Shown: in pieces, positions 32,927 to 39,753 of the stretch
Layout of the letters: the number at the start of each line of letters is the position of its first letter
Position numbering within the stretch: the stretch's first letter is position 1
Assembly (NCBI GenBank): GCA_913044235.1
Contig: CAJWOS010000005.1
Coordinates: forward strand, 1-39,753
Direction: 5' to 3'
DNA: 39,753 nt
From: an uncultured Pseudomonadota bacterium
GTDB taxonomy: Bacteria > Myxococcota_A > UBA796 > UBA2385
Program-made: the position numbers and the translations under genes
The notes under the pieces: generated by a model
Databases searched by the model: none
What the model saw: the letters and a program-made list of their open reading frames with translations, nothing else
What the model was told of the DNA's origin: nothing

Positions 32927-33907
32927 TCAGCCGGGAACCACGGTCTGCTCGATGCGGCCGAACAAGCTGTCGCCCGCCGCGTTGAACATCTCGATGGCCA
33001 CGTGGTCGCCGTGCTTCATGAAAGGCGTGATGAATGCGCCGGTGTCGATCTTCTCGAGCATGCGCTGCTCAGCGAGACACGACGATCCGCGCGCCCGGTC
33101 TTCGTTGCTGACCGTGCCGCTGCCCACGATGGTGCCTGCTGAGAGCGAGCGGGTGCGACACAGGTGCGCGATGATGTCGTGGAAGCTGAAGAACATCTCT
33201 GGGCCGGCGTTCGGGTCGCCGTACTTCTCACCGTTGAGGTGGGTGATCAGCGGCAGGTGCAAGCGGCCGTCGCGCCACGCATCGCCCAGCTCGTCGGGTG
33301 TGACAGCGAAGGGGCTGAAGGCCGACGACGGCTTGGAGCCGAAGAAGCCAAAGCCCTTGGCCAGCTCACCCGGGATCAGGTTTCGAAGAGAGACGTCGTT
33401 GCAAAGCATCACGAGACGGATGTACTGGCCCACATCTTCGGCACGCACACCCTGGGGAGTATCGTCGAGGACAACCGCAATCTCCGACTCGAAGTCGCAG
33501 CCCCAGTCGGGGTTGGCGAGCGGAATGGCGTCGCGAGGACCAAGAAAGGTGTCGCTGCCGCCCTGGTAGACCAGCGGGTCGGTGCGGAGCGTCTCGGGGG
33601 GTGCCGCGCCACGAGCCTTGCGCACCAACACGATGTGGTTGATGTAGGCGCTGCCGTCGATCCAGGCGTACGCACGTGGGAGCGGGCTGTGGAGCGTGGC
33701 GCAGTCCACATCGAAAGCACCGGGCAGCGTGCCGGCTTCGAGTGCGGCGGCCATCGCCAGGACCTCGGGCGCCTTGGCAGACCAGTCGTCCATGAGGGAC
33801 TGCATGGTGGGGGCGAGAGGGCCCACCAGTGCTGCACGTTGGTGGTCGCGAGACACAACCAGCAGCTCGCCGTCGCGGGTGCCGTTCTTTCGGGTAGCCA
33901 ACTTCAT
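32927..33907 (-). CDS. fahA: Fumarylacetoacetate hydrolase family protein
   Basis: ATG 33907 has GGAG five bases upstream and gives 326 residues. The sequence from MKLATRKNGTRDGELLVVSRD onward matches the FAH subfamily found beside maiA in beta-proteobacteria. The catalytic domain holds GCDFESEIAVVLDD (metal-binding Glu pair), LCNDVSLRNLIPGE, AKGFGFFGSKPSSAFSP and AGTIVGSGTVSNEDRARG, the usual FAH core. It hydrolyses fumarylacetoacetate to fumarate and acetoacetate; some relatives act on fumarylpyruvate. The ten-base gap to maiA and the divergent hppD place it in 4-hydroxyphenylpyruvate/homogentisate catabolism. It is probably transcribed with marR upstream, which ends 72 bases away. Confidence 0.88.
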   Translation of the reverse strand: MKLATRKNGTRDGELLVVSRDHQRAALVGPLAPTMQSLMDDWSAKAPEVLAMAAALEAGTLPGAFDVDCATLHSPLPRAYAWIDGSAYINHIVLVRKARGAAPPETLRTDPLVYQGGSDTFLGPRDAIPLANPDWGCDFESEIAVVLDDTPQGVRAEDVGQYIRLVMLCNDVSLRNLIPGELAKGFGFFGSKPSSAFSPFAVTPDELGDAWRDGRLHLPLITHLNGEKYGDPNAGPEMFFSFHDIIAHLCRTRSLSAGTIVGSGTVSNEDRARGSSCLAEQRMLEKIDTGAFITPFMKHGDHVAIEMFNAAGDSLFGRIEQTVVPG

Positions 33908-33979
33908 GAGGTCTCCAGGGTCGCCTTCGGCGACGCGGATGGATCGGTTTCGTACAATCAAGTGAGAAGAGAGAGAAGA

Positions 33980-34441
33980 TCAGCGCAGGTCGGGCAACAC
34001 CCGAACCAGCTCGCGAAGTGTTGCGGTCAGACGCTGCTGCTCGGCTGCGTCGAGGGCATCACAGACACCACTGGAGATGTCTTGCACCTGCGGGGCGAGC
34101 GCATGGTAGAGCGAAAGCCCGCTCGGCGTGAGGAACAAATGACTGAGGCGACCGTCAAGCTGGGAGGCTTCGCGACGCAGCAGCCCCTGCTCCAGCAGCA
34201 CCCGTGTGGCGCGGCTTACGATTCCTTTGTCCATGGGCGTGACCCGGACCACCTCGACCGACGTGCGGCCCGGCAGCTCCGCGACGGCGGCAAGCACCCG
34301 CCACTGGGATAAGTTCAGCCCGTGTGCCTTTACGATTCTCGTGGTCCGCCGCGCAATGCGGTCGGCCAGTACCGTGATCTGGTAGGGCCAGTAGTGGTCC
34401 AGGCGCAGCACGCCGGATCCGTCGGGCAGGTCGTCGTTCAT
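33980..34441 (-). CDS. MarR-family regulator of the tyrosine-catabolism locus
   Basis: ATG 34441 opens a 153-residue protein; a longer reading would extend into the operator. The winged-helix fold is evident: LADRIARRTTRIVKAHGLNLSQWRVLAAVAEL (helices 1-2), then SVEVVRVTPMDKGIVSRATRVL (recognition helix) and LLRREASQLDGRLSHLFLTPSG (wing with DxR). MarR proteins bind palindromes of about 20 bp as dimers and let go when a phenolic ligand binds. The adjacent 8+8 bp palindrome overlaps the divergent promoters of marR and hppD, so this protein probably represses both, with 4-hydroxyphenylpyruvate or homogentisate as likely inducers. The ligand is inference. Confidence 0.9.
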   Translation of the reverse strand: MNDDLPDGSGVLRLDHYWPYQITVLADRIARRTTRIVKAHGLNLSQWRVLAAVAELPGRTSVEVVRVTPMDKGIVSRATRVLLEQGLLRREASQLDGRLSHLFLTPSGLSLYHALAPQVQDISSGVCDALDAAEQQRLTATLRELVRVLPDLR

Positions 34442-34469
34442 GCACTCGGCTTGGTCGCGCGGTCTTTGG

Positions 34470-34498
34470 TTGCAAATCATATTAGTTGCGAGTACAAC
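34470..34498 (+). promoter_or_regulatory. Candidate hppD promoter
   Basis: TTGCAA (34470-34475) and TACAAC (34493-34498) are 17 bases apart, each matching the sigma-70 hexamers at four of six positions. The -10 box lies inside the MarR palindrome. The predicted start is near 34505, giving a leader of about 55 bases to hppD at 34561. Confidence 0.5.
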
Positions 34499-34507
34499 TA
34501 ATGTCAA
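34479..34507 (-). promoter_or_regulatory. Candidate marR promoter with consensus -35
   Basis: On the minus strand TTGACA (34507-34502) is a perfect -35 box, followed after 17 bases by TAATAT (34484-34479). Transcription would begin near 34472, about 30 bases before the marR start. The spacer is almost entirely the MarR palindrome, implying autorepression. Confidence 0.6.
34481..34502. promoter_or_regulatory. Probable MarR operator
   Basis: ATTAGTTG (34481-34488) and CAACTAAT (34495-34502) are exact inverted repeats with a six-base spacer, the size and symmetry of MarR-dimer sites. It covers the -10 regions of both divergent promoters in the 119-base marR-hppD gap. It is the most AT-rich spot in its neighbourhood. 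Confidence 0.7.
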
Positions 34508-34560
34508 CCACAACGGAGCGCGCAGCCCGGACGCGCAGCACCGACAAACGGAGGTTCAAG

Positions 34561-35643
34561 ATGACCGATCTCTTCGAAAACCCGATGGGGCTTCGCGGCT
34601 TCGAATTCGTGGAGTTCACCGCACCGGAGAAGGGCATCCTCGAGCCCGTGTTCCACAGCCTGGGCTTCACCCAAGTGGCCGTGCACCGATCGAAAGACGT
34701 GCAGCTGTGGCGGCAGGGAGGCATCAACATCATCGTGAACTACGAGCCGAGCTCGCCGGCCGCTTACTATGCTCGCGAGCACGGACCATCGGCCTGCGCG
34801 ATGGGCTTTCGGGTGCGCGATGCACCTGCGGCCTATGCGCTCGCCCTGAAGAACGGCGCCCAGCCGGTCGAGGTTCCGTCGGGCTTCAGCGAGCTTCGCC
34901 TCCCCGCCATCCGCGGCATCGGCGGCGCCATCATCTACCTCATCGACCGCTCCGATGAAGGCAGCTCCATCTACGACATCGACTTCCGCTACCTTGACGG
35001 CGTCGACCGCCATCCGAAAGGCTGCGGCTTCAACGTGATCGATCACCTCACCCACAACGTCTACAAGGGGCGGATGGACCACTGGGCCGCCTTCTACGAA
35101 AACCTCTTCAACTTCCGCGAGATTCGATTCTTCGACATCAAGGGCGAGCACACGGGCCTCATCTCTCGGGCGCTGACCGCCCCCGATGGCCTGATCCGAA
35201 TTCCACTCAACGAAGAAAAGTCGGAGAAGGTGGGACAGATCGAAGAGTATCTGCGCGAATACAAAGGCGAGGGTATCCAGCACATCGCCTTCAGCTGCAA
35301 TGATCTCATCGCCTGCTGGGACCGGCTCAAGGCCGCAGGCGTGACCTTCATGACCCCGCCGCCGAGCACCTACTACGACATGCTCGACGAGCGTCTGCCT
35401 GGTCATGGGGAGCCCATCGAAGAGCTCCGCTCGCGGGGCATCCTGCTCGACGGCACCACCGAAGGGGGCGACCCTCGACTGCTGCTGCAGATCTTTTCCG
35501 AAAAGGCCGTTGGTCCGATCTTCTTCGAGTTCATCCAGCGCAAGCGCGATGAGGGATTCGGCGAAGGCAACTTCGAGGCCCTGTTCAAGTCCATCGAGCG
35601 TGACCAGCAGCGACGCGGCGTTCTCTCCGAGTCGGCCACCTGA
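34561..35643 (+). CDS. hppD: 4-Hydroxyphenylpyruvate dioxygenase
   Basis: ATG 34561 has GGAGG six bases upstream; a longer frame would start inside the operator region. The 360-residue protein has the two VOC modules of HPPD. The iron ligands are in the second: His162 in [17 protein letters not shown], His241 in [12 protein letters not shown] and Glu323 in [12 protein letters not shown], with [17 protein letters not shown] between them. The conserved C-terminal segment ends in [14 protein letters not shown]. It converts 4-hydroxyphenylpyruvate, oxygen-dependently, to homogentisate and CO2. It is the first gene of a two-gene operon with a VOC protein and is divergent from marR-fahA-maiA. Confidence 0.96.
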   Translation: MTDLFENPMGLRGFEFVEFTAPEKGILEPVFHSLGFTQVAVHRSKDVQLWRQGGINIIVNYEPSSPAAYYAREHGPSACAMGFRVRDAPAAYALALKNGAQPVEVPSGFSELRLPAIRGIGGAIIYLIDRSDEGSSIYDIDFRYLDGVDRHPKGCGFNVIDHLTHNVYKGRMDHWAAFYENLFNFREIRFFDIKGEHTGLISRALTAPDGLIRIPLNEEKSEKVGQIEEYLREYKGEGIQHIAFSCNDLIACWDRLKAAGVTFMTPPPSTYYDMLDERLPGHGEPIEELRSRGILLDGTTEGGDPRLLLQIFSEKAVGPIFFEFIQRKRDEGFGEGNFEALFKSIERDQQRRGVLSESAT

Positions 35644-35668
35644 TCGCATCCTTCCCCTGGGAGCTCCC

Positions 35669-36196
35669 ATGAGTGTCCAACTCAAGCGCATCCACCACGT
35701 GGCCTACCGCTGTCGCGACGCGAAGGAAACCGTCGAGTTCTACCAGCGAGTGCTCGGAATGGGCTTCGTGCTCGCCATCGCCGAAGACAAAGTGCCATCC
35801 ACCAAAGAGCCCGATCCCTACATGCACGTGTTCCTCGATGCGGGCATGGGCAACGTGCTGGCGTTCTTCGAGCTGCCCAACTCCGAGGAGATGGGTCGCG
35901 ACGAAAACACACCCATCTGGGTGCAGCACCTCGCCCTGGAAGTGGAGGACCTCGACGCACTCCACCGGGCCAAGGAACACATCGAAGGTGAGGGCATCGA
36001 AGTGCTTGGCCCTGTCAACCACGGCATCTTCAAGTCGATCTACTTCTTCGACCCCAACGGACATCGCATCGAGCTGGCCACCAACACGGGCACGCCCGAG
36101 CAGATGCGGATGCTCAACGAAGTTGCGCCCGCGATGCTCCAGGAGTGGAGTGAGACCCGACGCGCACCCAAGCATGCGGCCTGGCTGCACGCCTGA
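35669..36196 (+). CDS. VOC-superfamily metalloenzyme, candidate homogentisate-processing step
   Basis: ATG 35669 has GGAG five bases upstream and lies 25 bases after hppD, so the two are co-transcribed. The 175-residue protein is one VOC domain: RIHHVAYRCRDAKETVEFYQ (metal His10), PIWVQHLALEVEDLDALH (His87) and FFDPNGHRIELATNTG (Glu135). That His/His/Glu set matches glyoxalase I and type I extradiol dioxygenases. The pathway locus lacks homogentisate 1,2-dioxygenase, so this enzyme might cleave homogentisate; glyoxalase, isomerase or epimerase roles are the alternatives. No signal peptide, so cytoplasmic. The fold is secure; the pathway role is inference. Confidence 0.85.
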   Translation: MSVQLKRIHHVAYRCRDAKETVEFYQRVLGMGFVLAIAEDKVPSTKEPDPYMHVFLDAGMGNVLAFFELPNSEEMGRDENTPIWVQHLALEVEDLDALHRAKEHIEGEGIEVLGPVNHGIFKSIYFFDPNGHRIELATNTGTPEQMRMLNEVAPAMLQEWSETRRAPKHAAWLHA

Positions 36197-36239
36197 CCGT
36201 CCAGCTCTCATGGCTGTGTGAGACGGGGCTTCGGTGCAG

Positions 36240-36245
36240 TATACT
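36240..36245 (+). promoter_or_regulatory. TATACT -10-like box
   Basis: TATACT differs from the sigma-70 -10 consensus at one base and lies 61 bases before the small gene at 36306. No convincing -35 partner is visible, so support is weak. Confidence 0.3.
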
Positions 36246-36305
36246 CGCGAAGACAGCCCACTTCGTCGTTGAACCTGCGAACAGCCCCCACGCGTCGGAG
36301 GCCCC

Positions 36306-36572
36306 ATGCCCGCCCCTGCAGCCGGCCCCACCGTAGCGCTCGCCCTGCTGACGGCGCCGCTGCCCGAGCCGGAGCCATGTGCCTTGCCCCCACGACTCAG
36401 CGCGCTCCTGGTCGATGTCTTCGATCGGGGACTCCAGCCGGGACAGCCTGGGATTCAAGACCGCGGCGGACCGTTCCAAGCCCACCAGCTCCGCATGCAA
36501 GCACAATTGTCCGACCGGTTTGGCGAGCTCGCCTCCACCGAGCAGCTCGACCGACAGCTCGGAAGACGCTGA
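36306..36572 (+). CDS. Small hypothetical protein, 88 residues
   Basis: ATG 36306 follows GGAGG by four bases. The product begins with an Ala/Pro-rich, mildly hydrophobic segment (MPAPAAGPTVALALLTAPLP) that is too weak for a confident signal peptide. It continues as a polar, helix-prone, Gln/Leu-rich stretch (FQAHQLRMQAQLSDRFGELA) ending in Arg. Codons are mostly GC-ending, as in its neighbours. I recognise no family, though the short helix-rich tail recalls rod-binding or adaptor peptides only loosely. The ribosome site is the main support; a chance frame remains possible. Confidence 0.5.
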   Translation: MPAPAAGPTVALALLTAPLPEPEPCALPPRLSALLVDVFDRGLQPGQPGIQDRGGPFQAHQLRMQAQLSDRFGELASTEQLDRQLGRR

Positions 36573-36713
36573 CGCGCGGCCCGAAACTGCAAGGTGCGAG
36601 GGCGTGCCCCGCCGAACTGAGGCGCCCCCCAGACACACTTCTACCCACGGAATGCGGCAAAGGAGCGGTACGCTCTTCAAGCCCTTTCTGGCATCGCGGC
36701 CCCAGGAGATTCC

Positions 36714-37283
36714 ATGTCGCGCCCTGACACTCGCTGGACCTGTTCCCACTCGCTCCTCTTTGCCAGCGCGCTCGCCCTCGCCAGCTGCGTGCCCACTGGA
36801 GACGACAAAGACACGGCCGCCGACTCCGATACATCCAACCGCTGGACGTCGAGCGGGGGAGGAGACGACTCCAGCGGCGATGGCGGTGGCAGTGGCGGCG
36901 GTGGAGACGGCACCGGCGGTGCCAGCAGCGGCGGTGCCAGCGATGGCGGCACCGGAGACGACGATGCGCTCTCTCCGCGGATCGTCGACGGATATGCGGG
37001 CTACAGCGACGCCGGGGCTCTCGGCATCGTGGCTGTATTCACGGTGGAGGTGGAAGATCCCGACGACGACATCCTCGGCGGCATCTTCCGGCTCACACTC
37101 AACGACAATGAACCGTATCTGTTCCCCATCGACAATGACACGGTCGACTACAACCCGAGCACGGGCAACGTGAGCCTCACCTTTTCGAACGTGGAGCCCG
37201 AGTACTACCGCGTGAGAATGCGGGTGGACGACCAGGCCGGCAACGCATCGAACATCTGGACGGGCGAGATGGCCTGGCGCTGA
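36714..37283 (+). CDS. Lipoprotein with Gly/Ser/Asp linker
   Basis: ATG 36714 has AGGAG five bases upstream. The N-terminus ends in SALALASC, a good lipobox, followed by a flexible linker of about 65 residues made of Gly, Ser, Asp and Thr. The C-terminal 100 residues form one compact beta domain (GALGIVAVFTVEVEDPDDDILGG, then SLTFSNVEPEYYRVRMRVDD and AGNASNIWTG), with the look of an immunoglobulin-like or Bacterial-Ig domain in which the DDDIxGG turn may bind calcium. No catalytic signature is seen. It is convergent with the S74-like lipoprotein gene, separated by only four bases. Confidence 0.82.
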   Translation: MSRPDTRWTCSHSLLFASALALASCVPTGDDKDTAADSDTSNRWTSSGGGDDSSGDGGGSGGGGDGTGGASSGGASDGGTGDDDALSPRIVDGYAGYSDAGALGIVAVFTVEVEDPDDDILGGIFRLTLNDNEPYLFPIDNDTVDYNPSTGNVSLTFSNVEPEYYRVRMRVDDQAGNASNIWTGEMAWR

Positions 37284-37287
37284 GGCG

Positions 37288-37947
37288 TCAGCGGCTCGCC
37301 GACGCAGACTTCATCCGCGCGACCTCTGCCTGCAGCGCCTCCAGAGCGGCCTGTGTGGCGTGCAGCTCCGTGCGCAGCGTGCGCAGCTCGGCTTCCTGCG
37401 CCTGCACAGCGGCGACCGTGAGGCTGGTGTAGCCATACAGGTCCACGTGCTGCCCATCGGCCTGAACAGCGGGAGAGGACGGCTGGTCGTCGATGATGAA
37501 GCCCAGTCGTGCCCGACGGGAGGGTGGGTCCCAGCGGTAGCGCCAGGTGGCCAGCCGGGTGTCGAGCAGCTGCTGCCGGGCGGCATTCCGCTCTCCGGGC
37601 GACAGGTAGTGAATGCTGTTCTTGTACTTTGCACGAGACACCGGACAGCCACCCGGAGCAGACCTCGGGTCTTCCGTCGCGCAGACCATGCGCGCGTTGC
37701 AGTCGTCTTGCAGGTCGCACTGATCTCCTTCCACATCGCAGGACGCACCGACCTCCTGGTCGGTACAGGCATCGAGCCCATCGGTGGGGCCTGCATACCC
37801 CTCACAGACCGGGTCACCGCAGGACGGATACCAAGCGGTGGCGGCCGGAGGACTCGACGGCGCAGAGTCGTCTTCTTTGTCTCCGCAGCCCATGGTCAGC
37901 CCGATCAGTCCAATGGTGGCCAGTGAAGTCTGGAATCCTTGACGCAT
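37288..37947 (-). CDS. Lipoprotein with S74-type intramolecular-chaperone-like domain
   Basis: ATG 37947 has AAGGAG five bases upstream. The signal ends LIGLTMGC, a lipobox. Residues 45-95 are Cys-rich (eight Cys, e.g. YPSCGDPVCEGY and DQCDLQDDCNARMVC), probably disulfide-bonded. The C-terminal half resembles the Peptidase_S74 domain of phage tail-spike/endosialidase chaperones: TRLATWRYRWD, RRARLGFIIDDQPSSP, DLYGYTSLTVAAVQAQEAEL, then a trimerising coiled coil. In S74 domains a Ser-Asp pair at the start performs self-cleavage; here the region reads SRAKYKNS, with Asp not evident. It may be a trimeric surface lipoprotein whose chaperone is retained. The S74 relation is moderately supported. 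Confidence 0.75.
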   Translation of the reverse strand: MRQGFQTSLATIGLIGLTMGCGDKEDDSAPSSPPAATAWYPSCGDPVCEGYAGPTDGLDACTDQEVGASCDVEGDQCDLQDDCNARMVCATEDPRSAPGGCPVSRAKYKNSIHYLSPGERNAARQQLLDTRLATWRYRWDPPSRRARLGFIIDDQPSSPAVQADGQHVDLYGYTSLTVAAVQAQEAELRTLRTELHATQAALEALQAEVARMKSASASR

Positions 37948-38068
37948 GGTCTCTCCTTCGGTGCGCGGCACGCCGTGAGTGGTCGCAGAGAAGGATGCCA
38001 CACACGCGGCGCCCCGGTGGCACGTCTCGTGGTTGTACTGAGGCTCCGCACCCCCTCCCGACCAACCA

Positions 38069-38527
38069 TCAGCCCGACACCTTTGGCACCAGGTGCCAGA
38101 TCATCGCCCCCACAAGCAGGGTGCGCAGGGTCCACAGCACCGTCCGCACCAGGTTGGTTCGACACAGAGCCCGATGCACGTCGGCATCAAAGCCATGGAG
38201 CAGCCCGTTGTGGGCCGGCACACTCAAGAATGCTGTGCTTGCCCACACCCCGAGCACCAGCGCAGCACCCAGGACCGGCATCCACTTGGGCAGCCCTGTG
38301 GGCAGCTCGAACGCCAGCCAGAGCGCACCGAGCATCTCCACCACCATCGGCGGCCCGACCACATACCCGGTCAGCCGCATGTGATCGGCCTGGTAGGACA
38401 CATAGCCCTCGGTGCCCACGCCAGCGAAGAGAGGGTAGTGGACCACGTGCACGAACCAGATCAGCCCGGTCATGTAGGCCGTGGCGGCAGCGTGGCCCAG
38501 CAGCACGAAGAGGGCAGTGGGGGACAT
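38069..38527 (-). CDS. Four-helix integral membrane protein
   Basis: ATG 38527 has GGAG four bases upstream. The protein has 152 residues and four hydrophobic spans: about 5-28 (LFVLLGHAAATAYMTGLIWF), 58-74, 83-102 (VLGAALVLGVWASTAFLSV) and 125-147. Conserved-looking polar residues sit at membrane edges: HVVHYPLF, VGPPMVVEMLGA, PAHNGLLHGFDADVHRALC and RTNLVRTVLW. The His/Glu/Asp set suggests a catalytic or metal-binding centre within the membrane. I recall similar uncharacterised bacterial proteins but cannot name a family. It lies alone, between the S74-like lipoprotein gene and a cbiB remnant. Confidence 0.75.
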   Translation of the reverse strand: MSPTALFVLLGHAAATAYMTGLIWFVHVVHYPLFAGVGTEGYVSYQADHMRLTGYVVGPPMVVEMLGALWLAFELPTGLPKWMPVLGAALVLGVWASTAFLSVPAHNGLLHGFDADVHRALCRTNLVRTVLWTLRTLLVGAMIWHLVPKVSG

Positions 38528-38616
38528 GGGACTCCAGGCGTTCGTCTCGCCACTGTCAGAACATGGTTTGGGGCTCTGTCCAGGACCGAACTGTGTTCCC
38601 GCGGGTTCCGGGTCGT

Positions 38617-38888
38617 GGCGGCCGCCGTGAGTACGGTCCCATCAAGCGCAGACGGATCGCGGGAACACAGCCAGCCGAGCGACGACCGGGCCTCCTCGAG
38701 ATCGCCGGCATCGAAATGATCTGCGAGCCCGCGCCCCGCATCCACGATGTCACCAGCCAGACCGCATGGACCGGTACCGCCCACAGAACCCGTGCGGGGA
38801 GCACAAGCAACACAGCCAATACAACAGGCAGGCCCATGGCCATCGCGAGTCCGCAATCGCCGCACACCTCGACCTTGAGTGCCTCCAT
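38617..38888 (-). pseudogene. Remnant of cbiB/cobD (adenosylcobinamide-phosphate synthase)
   Basis: One frame (38888 to about 38745) encodes a hydrophobic stretch with VLAVLLVLPARVLWAVPVHA. The next frame (about 38742 to 38617) continues DAGRGLADHFDAGDLEEARS and then SLGWLCSRDPSALDGTVLTAAA. That second part closely follows the CbiB/CobD core 'aL..gdL..AR..l..iVgRDt..Ld...v..AAiEslaEN'. The match stops at the point where IESLAEN should follow. The N-terminal part (DPxxxHPV), the C-terminal two-thirds and a continuous frame are all missing. I read it as a decayed fragment of a cobalamin-synthesis gene. Confidence 0.6.
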
Positions 38889-38931
38889 GCACTCGTGGGC
38901 CGCGTGGAGTCAGCCGGAGCCAACCCGCTTG

Positions 38932-39753
38932 CTACTCCTCCACCACCGAGATGGCCATCGCCGCATTGATGTGGCTGCCGAGGGACCACTCGGGCAGGTA
39001 GTCCTGGCCATCCAAGATGGAGCTGTCATCGGTGAGGCGAAGCAAGTGCACCCGTCCACCCTCGGGAAATGGGGCACCAGTCTCTTCGTGGACAAAGGTG
39101 GCGAGGTCGAAGCGGCTTCCGCCCAGGTTGGGTGCATCGGGCGTGAAGTCCGGCGGCACTTCCACCCCCCTCGTTGGGAACCCAGACCCCGTCTTCCAGG
39201 ATGTGTGCCTGCACAGCCATCGTGTGGTTGGCCCAGGTGGGCTCGATGCCATGGAGCCCCTCGACTCCGGCGTAGGTGTATCCGTAGCGGATCTCACCGG
39301 GTGTGGGATTGTCCTGGTAGACCACACGGGCTGGGACGTACCAGTCTGTGCCGGCATCCGACACCGCAATTCGACCCAGCTCGTTGATGAACCGGTCCGC
39401 TTCGTTGCCGAAAGCGAAGTTGCACTGAAAGGTGACGAAGTCGTCGCCCTCCCCATCCACCACGGCCCACCCGTCCGCAAAGCGGAACACCGCCTCACCG
39501 TCGATGCCCACCGTGAGGTTCTGGGGACCCGACCGCGTGGGTCCAAAGCCCGTGGGGGCGCCGAGCGCGTGCCCATTTTCGATGGGTACGCCGACCGAGT
39601 CGACCATGTCACCCCAGCCGATCCGCGAGGCCCCCACGGTACCAGGGCGCCACTCCACGACCGTATCGAGGTACACATTGTTCGGGAGAATGATGTCCGA
39701 CGCCCCGGTATCGCCCGGGTCATCCGAGTCGCCCGAGTCATCCGAGTCACCCG
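38932..39753 (-). pseudogene. Frameshifted exported protein, 5' end outside the window
   Basis: From the right edge the frame reads an acidic linker (GDSDDSGDSDDPGDTG), then a beta-rich domain with VYLDTVVEWRPGTVG and RFINELGRIAVSDAGTDWYV, up to VWVPNEGG near 39170. A run of six C (39165-39170 on the plus strand) shifts it. Removing one base lets it continue as VEVPPDFTPDAPNLGGSRFD and end AISVVEE, stop 38932-38934. The two parts join naturally, so it is one gene with a one-base insertion. That may be a sequencing error, a true mutation, or phase variation. The linker points to a lipoprotein; the family is not recognised. Confidence 0.7.

Noticed and set aside
1..39753. Searched by eye for CRISPR arrays, tRNA/rRNA genes, insertion sequences, integrases and phage or defence genes
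   Set aside because: No regularly spaced repeats, transposase, integrase, Cas or restriction motifs were recognised; tRNA genes cannot be fully excluded without a scanning program.

Overview
The window is high-GC, gene-dense bacterial DNA that looks like a Myxococcota (delta-proteobacterial) genome. The reasons are: many exported lipoproteins with Asp/Gly/Thr/Ser-rich linkers; two secreted proteins ending in a MYXO-CTERM-like tail (Gly-Cys, hydrophobic helix, Arg cluster); an adjacent DUF1592/DUF1552 pair; an ECF sigma factor beside a Ser/Thr kinase; a TIGR03790 protein; and a sigma-54-type promoter. No rRNA, tRNA, CRISPR array, transposase or phage gene was recognised. Both ends cut through genes.

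Layout. 1-4133 (+): exported proteins (an edge-truncated acidic-linker protein, a two-module discoidin/NADase-type glycan-binding-like protein, a TIGR03790 protein). 4084-5567 (-): a DUF6884-like protein and a medium-chain reductase. 5754-6152 (+): a PilZ-domain protein. 6203-14019 (-): a co-directional cell-envelope cluster running DUF1592-type c-heme lipoprotein, Tat-exported DUF1552 protein, lipoprotein, PHB-depolymerase/feruloyl-esterase-like hydrolase and a large sulfatase-fold lipoprotein. 14218-16109 (+): a Tat-exported amidase and a second quinone-reductase-like enzyme. 16131-18304 (-): a TPM/Tim44-like membrane pair. 18607-19909 (+): a lipoprotein behind a sigma-54-like promoter, then an AT-rich regulatory stretch and a 40-residue membrane peptide. 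19924-22476 (-): ECF sigma factor and transmembrane kinase. 22616-24539 (+): MsrA and a CNNM/CBS protein. 24624-29814 (-): an FG-GAP lipoprotein, three small exported or membrane proteins, and a cyclic-nucleotide-binding/phosphofructokinase fusion. 30163-32232 (+): a secreted beta-helix-like MYXO-CTERM protein. 32272-36196: a tyrosine/homogentisate catabolism locus. 36306-39753: small lipoproteins, an S74-chaperone-like lipoprotein, a four-helix membrane protein, a cbiB remnant and a frameshifted edge gene.

How the genes work together. The clearest pathway is 4-hydroxyphenylpyruvate catabolism. HppD and a VOC-fold protein lie on one strand; MarR, fumarylacetoacetate hydrolase and maleylacetoacetate isomerase lie divergently. 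A perfect 8+8 bp palindrome between hppD and marR overlaps promoter elements for both directions. Homogentisate 1,2-dioxygenase is missing from the locus, and the VOC protein carries a complete His-His-Glu metal triad, so it is a candidate for that step. The ECF/kinase pair and the cNMP-PFK fusion suggest signalling by protein phosphorylation and by cyclic nucleotides. The 6.2-14.0 kb cluster looks like a surface machine for oxidising or hydrolysing an extracellular substrate. Its upstream region shares a 10-mer with the repeat-bearing region at 19.5-19.7 kb.
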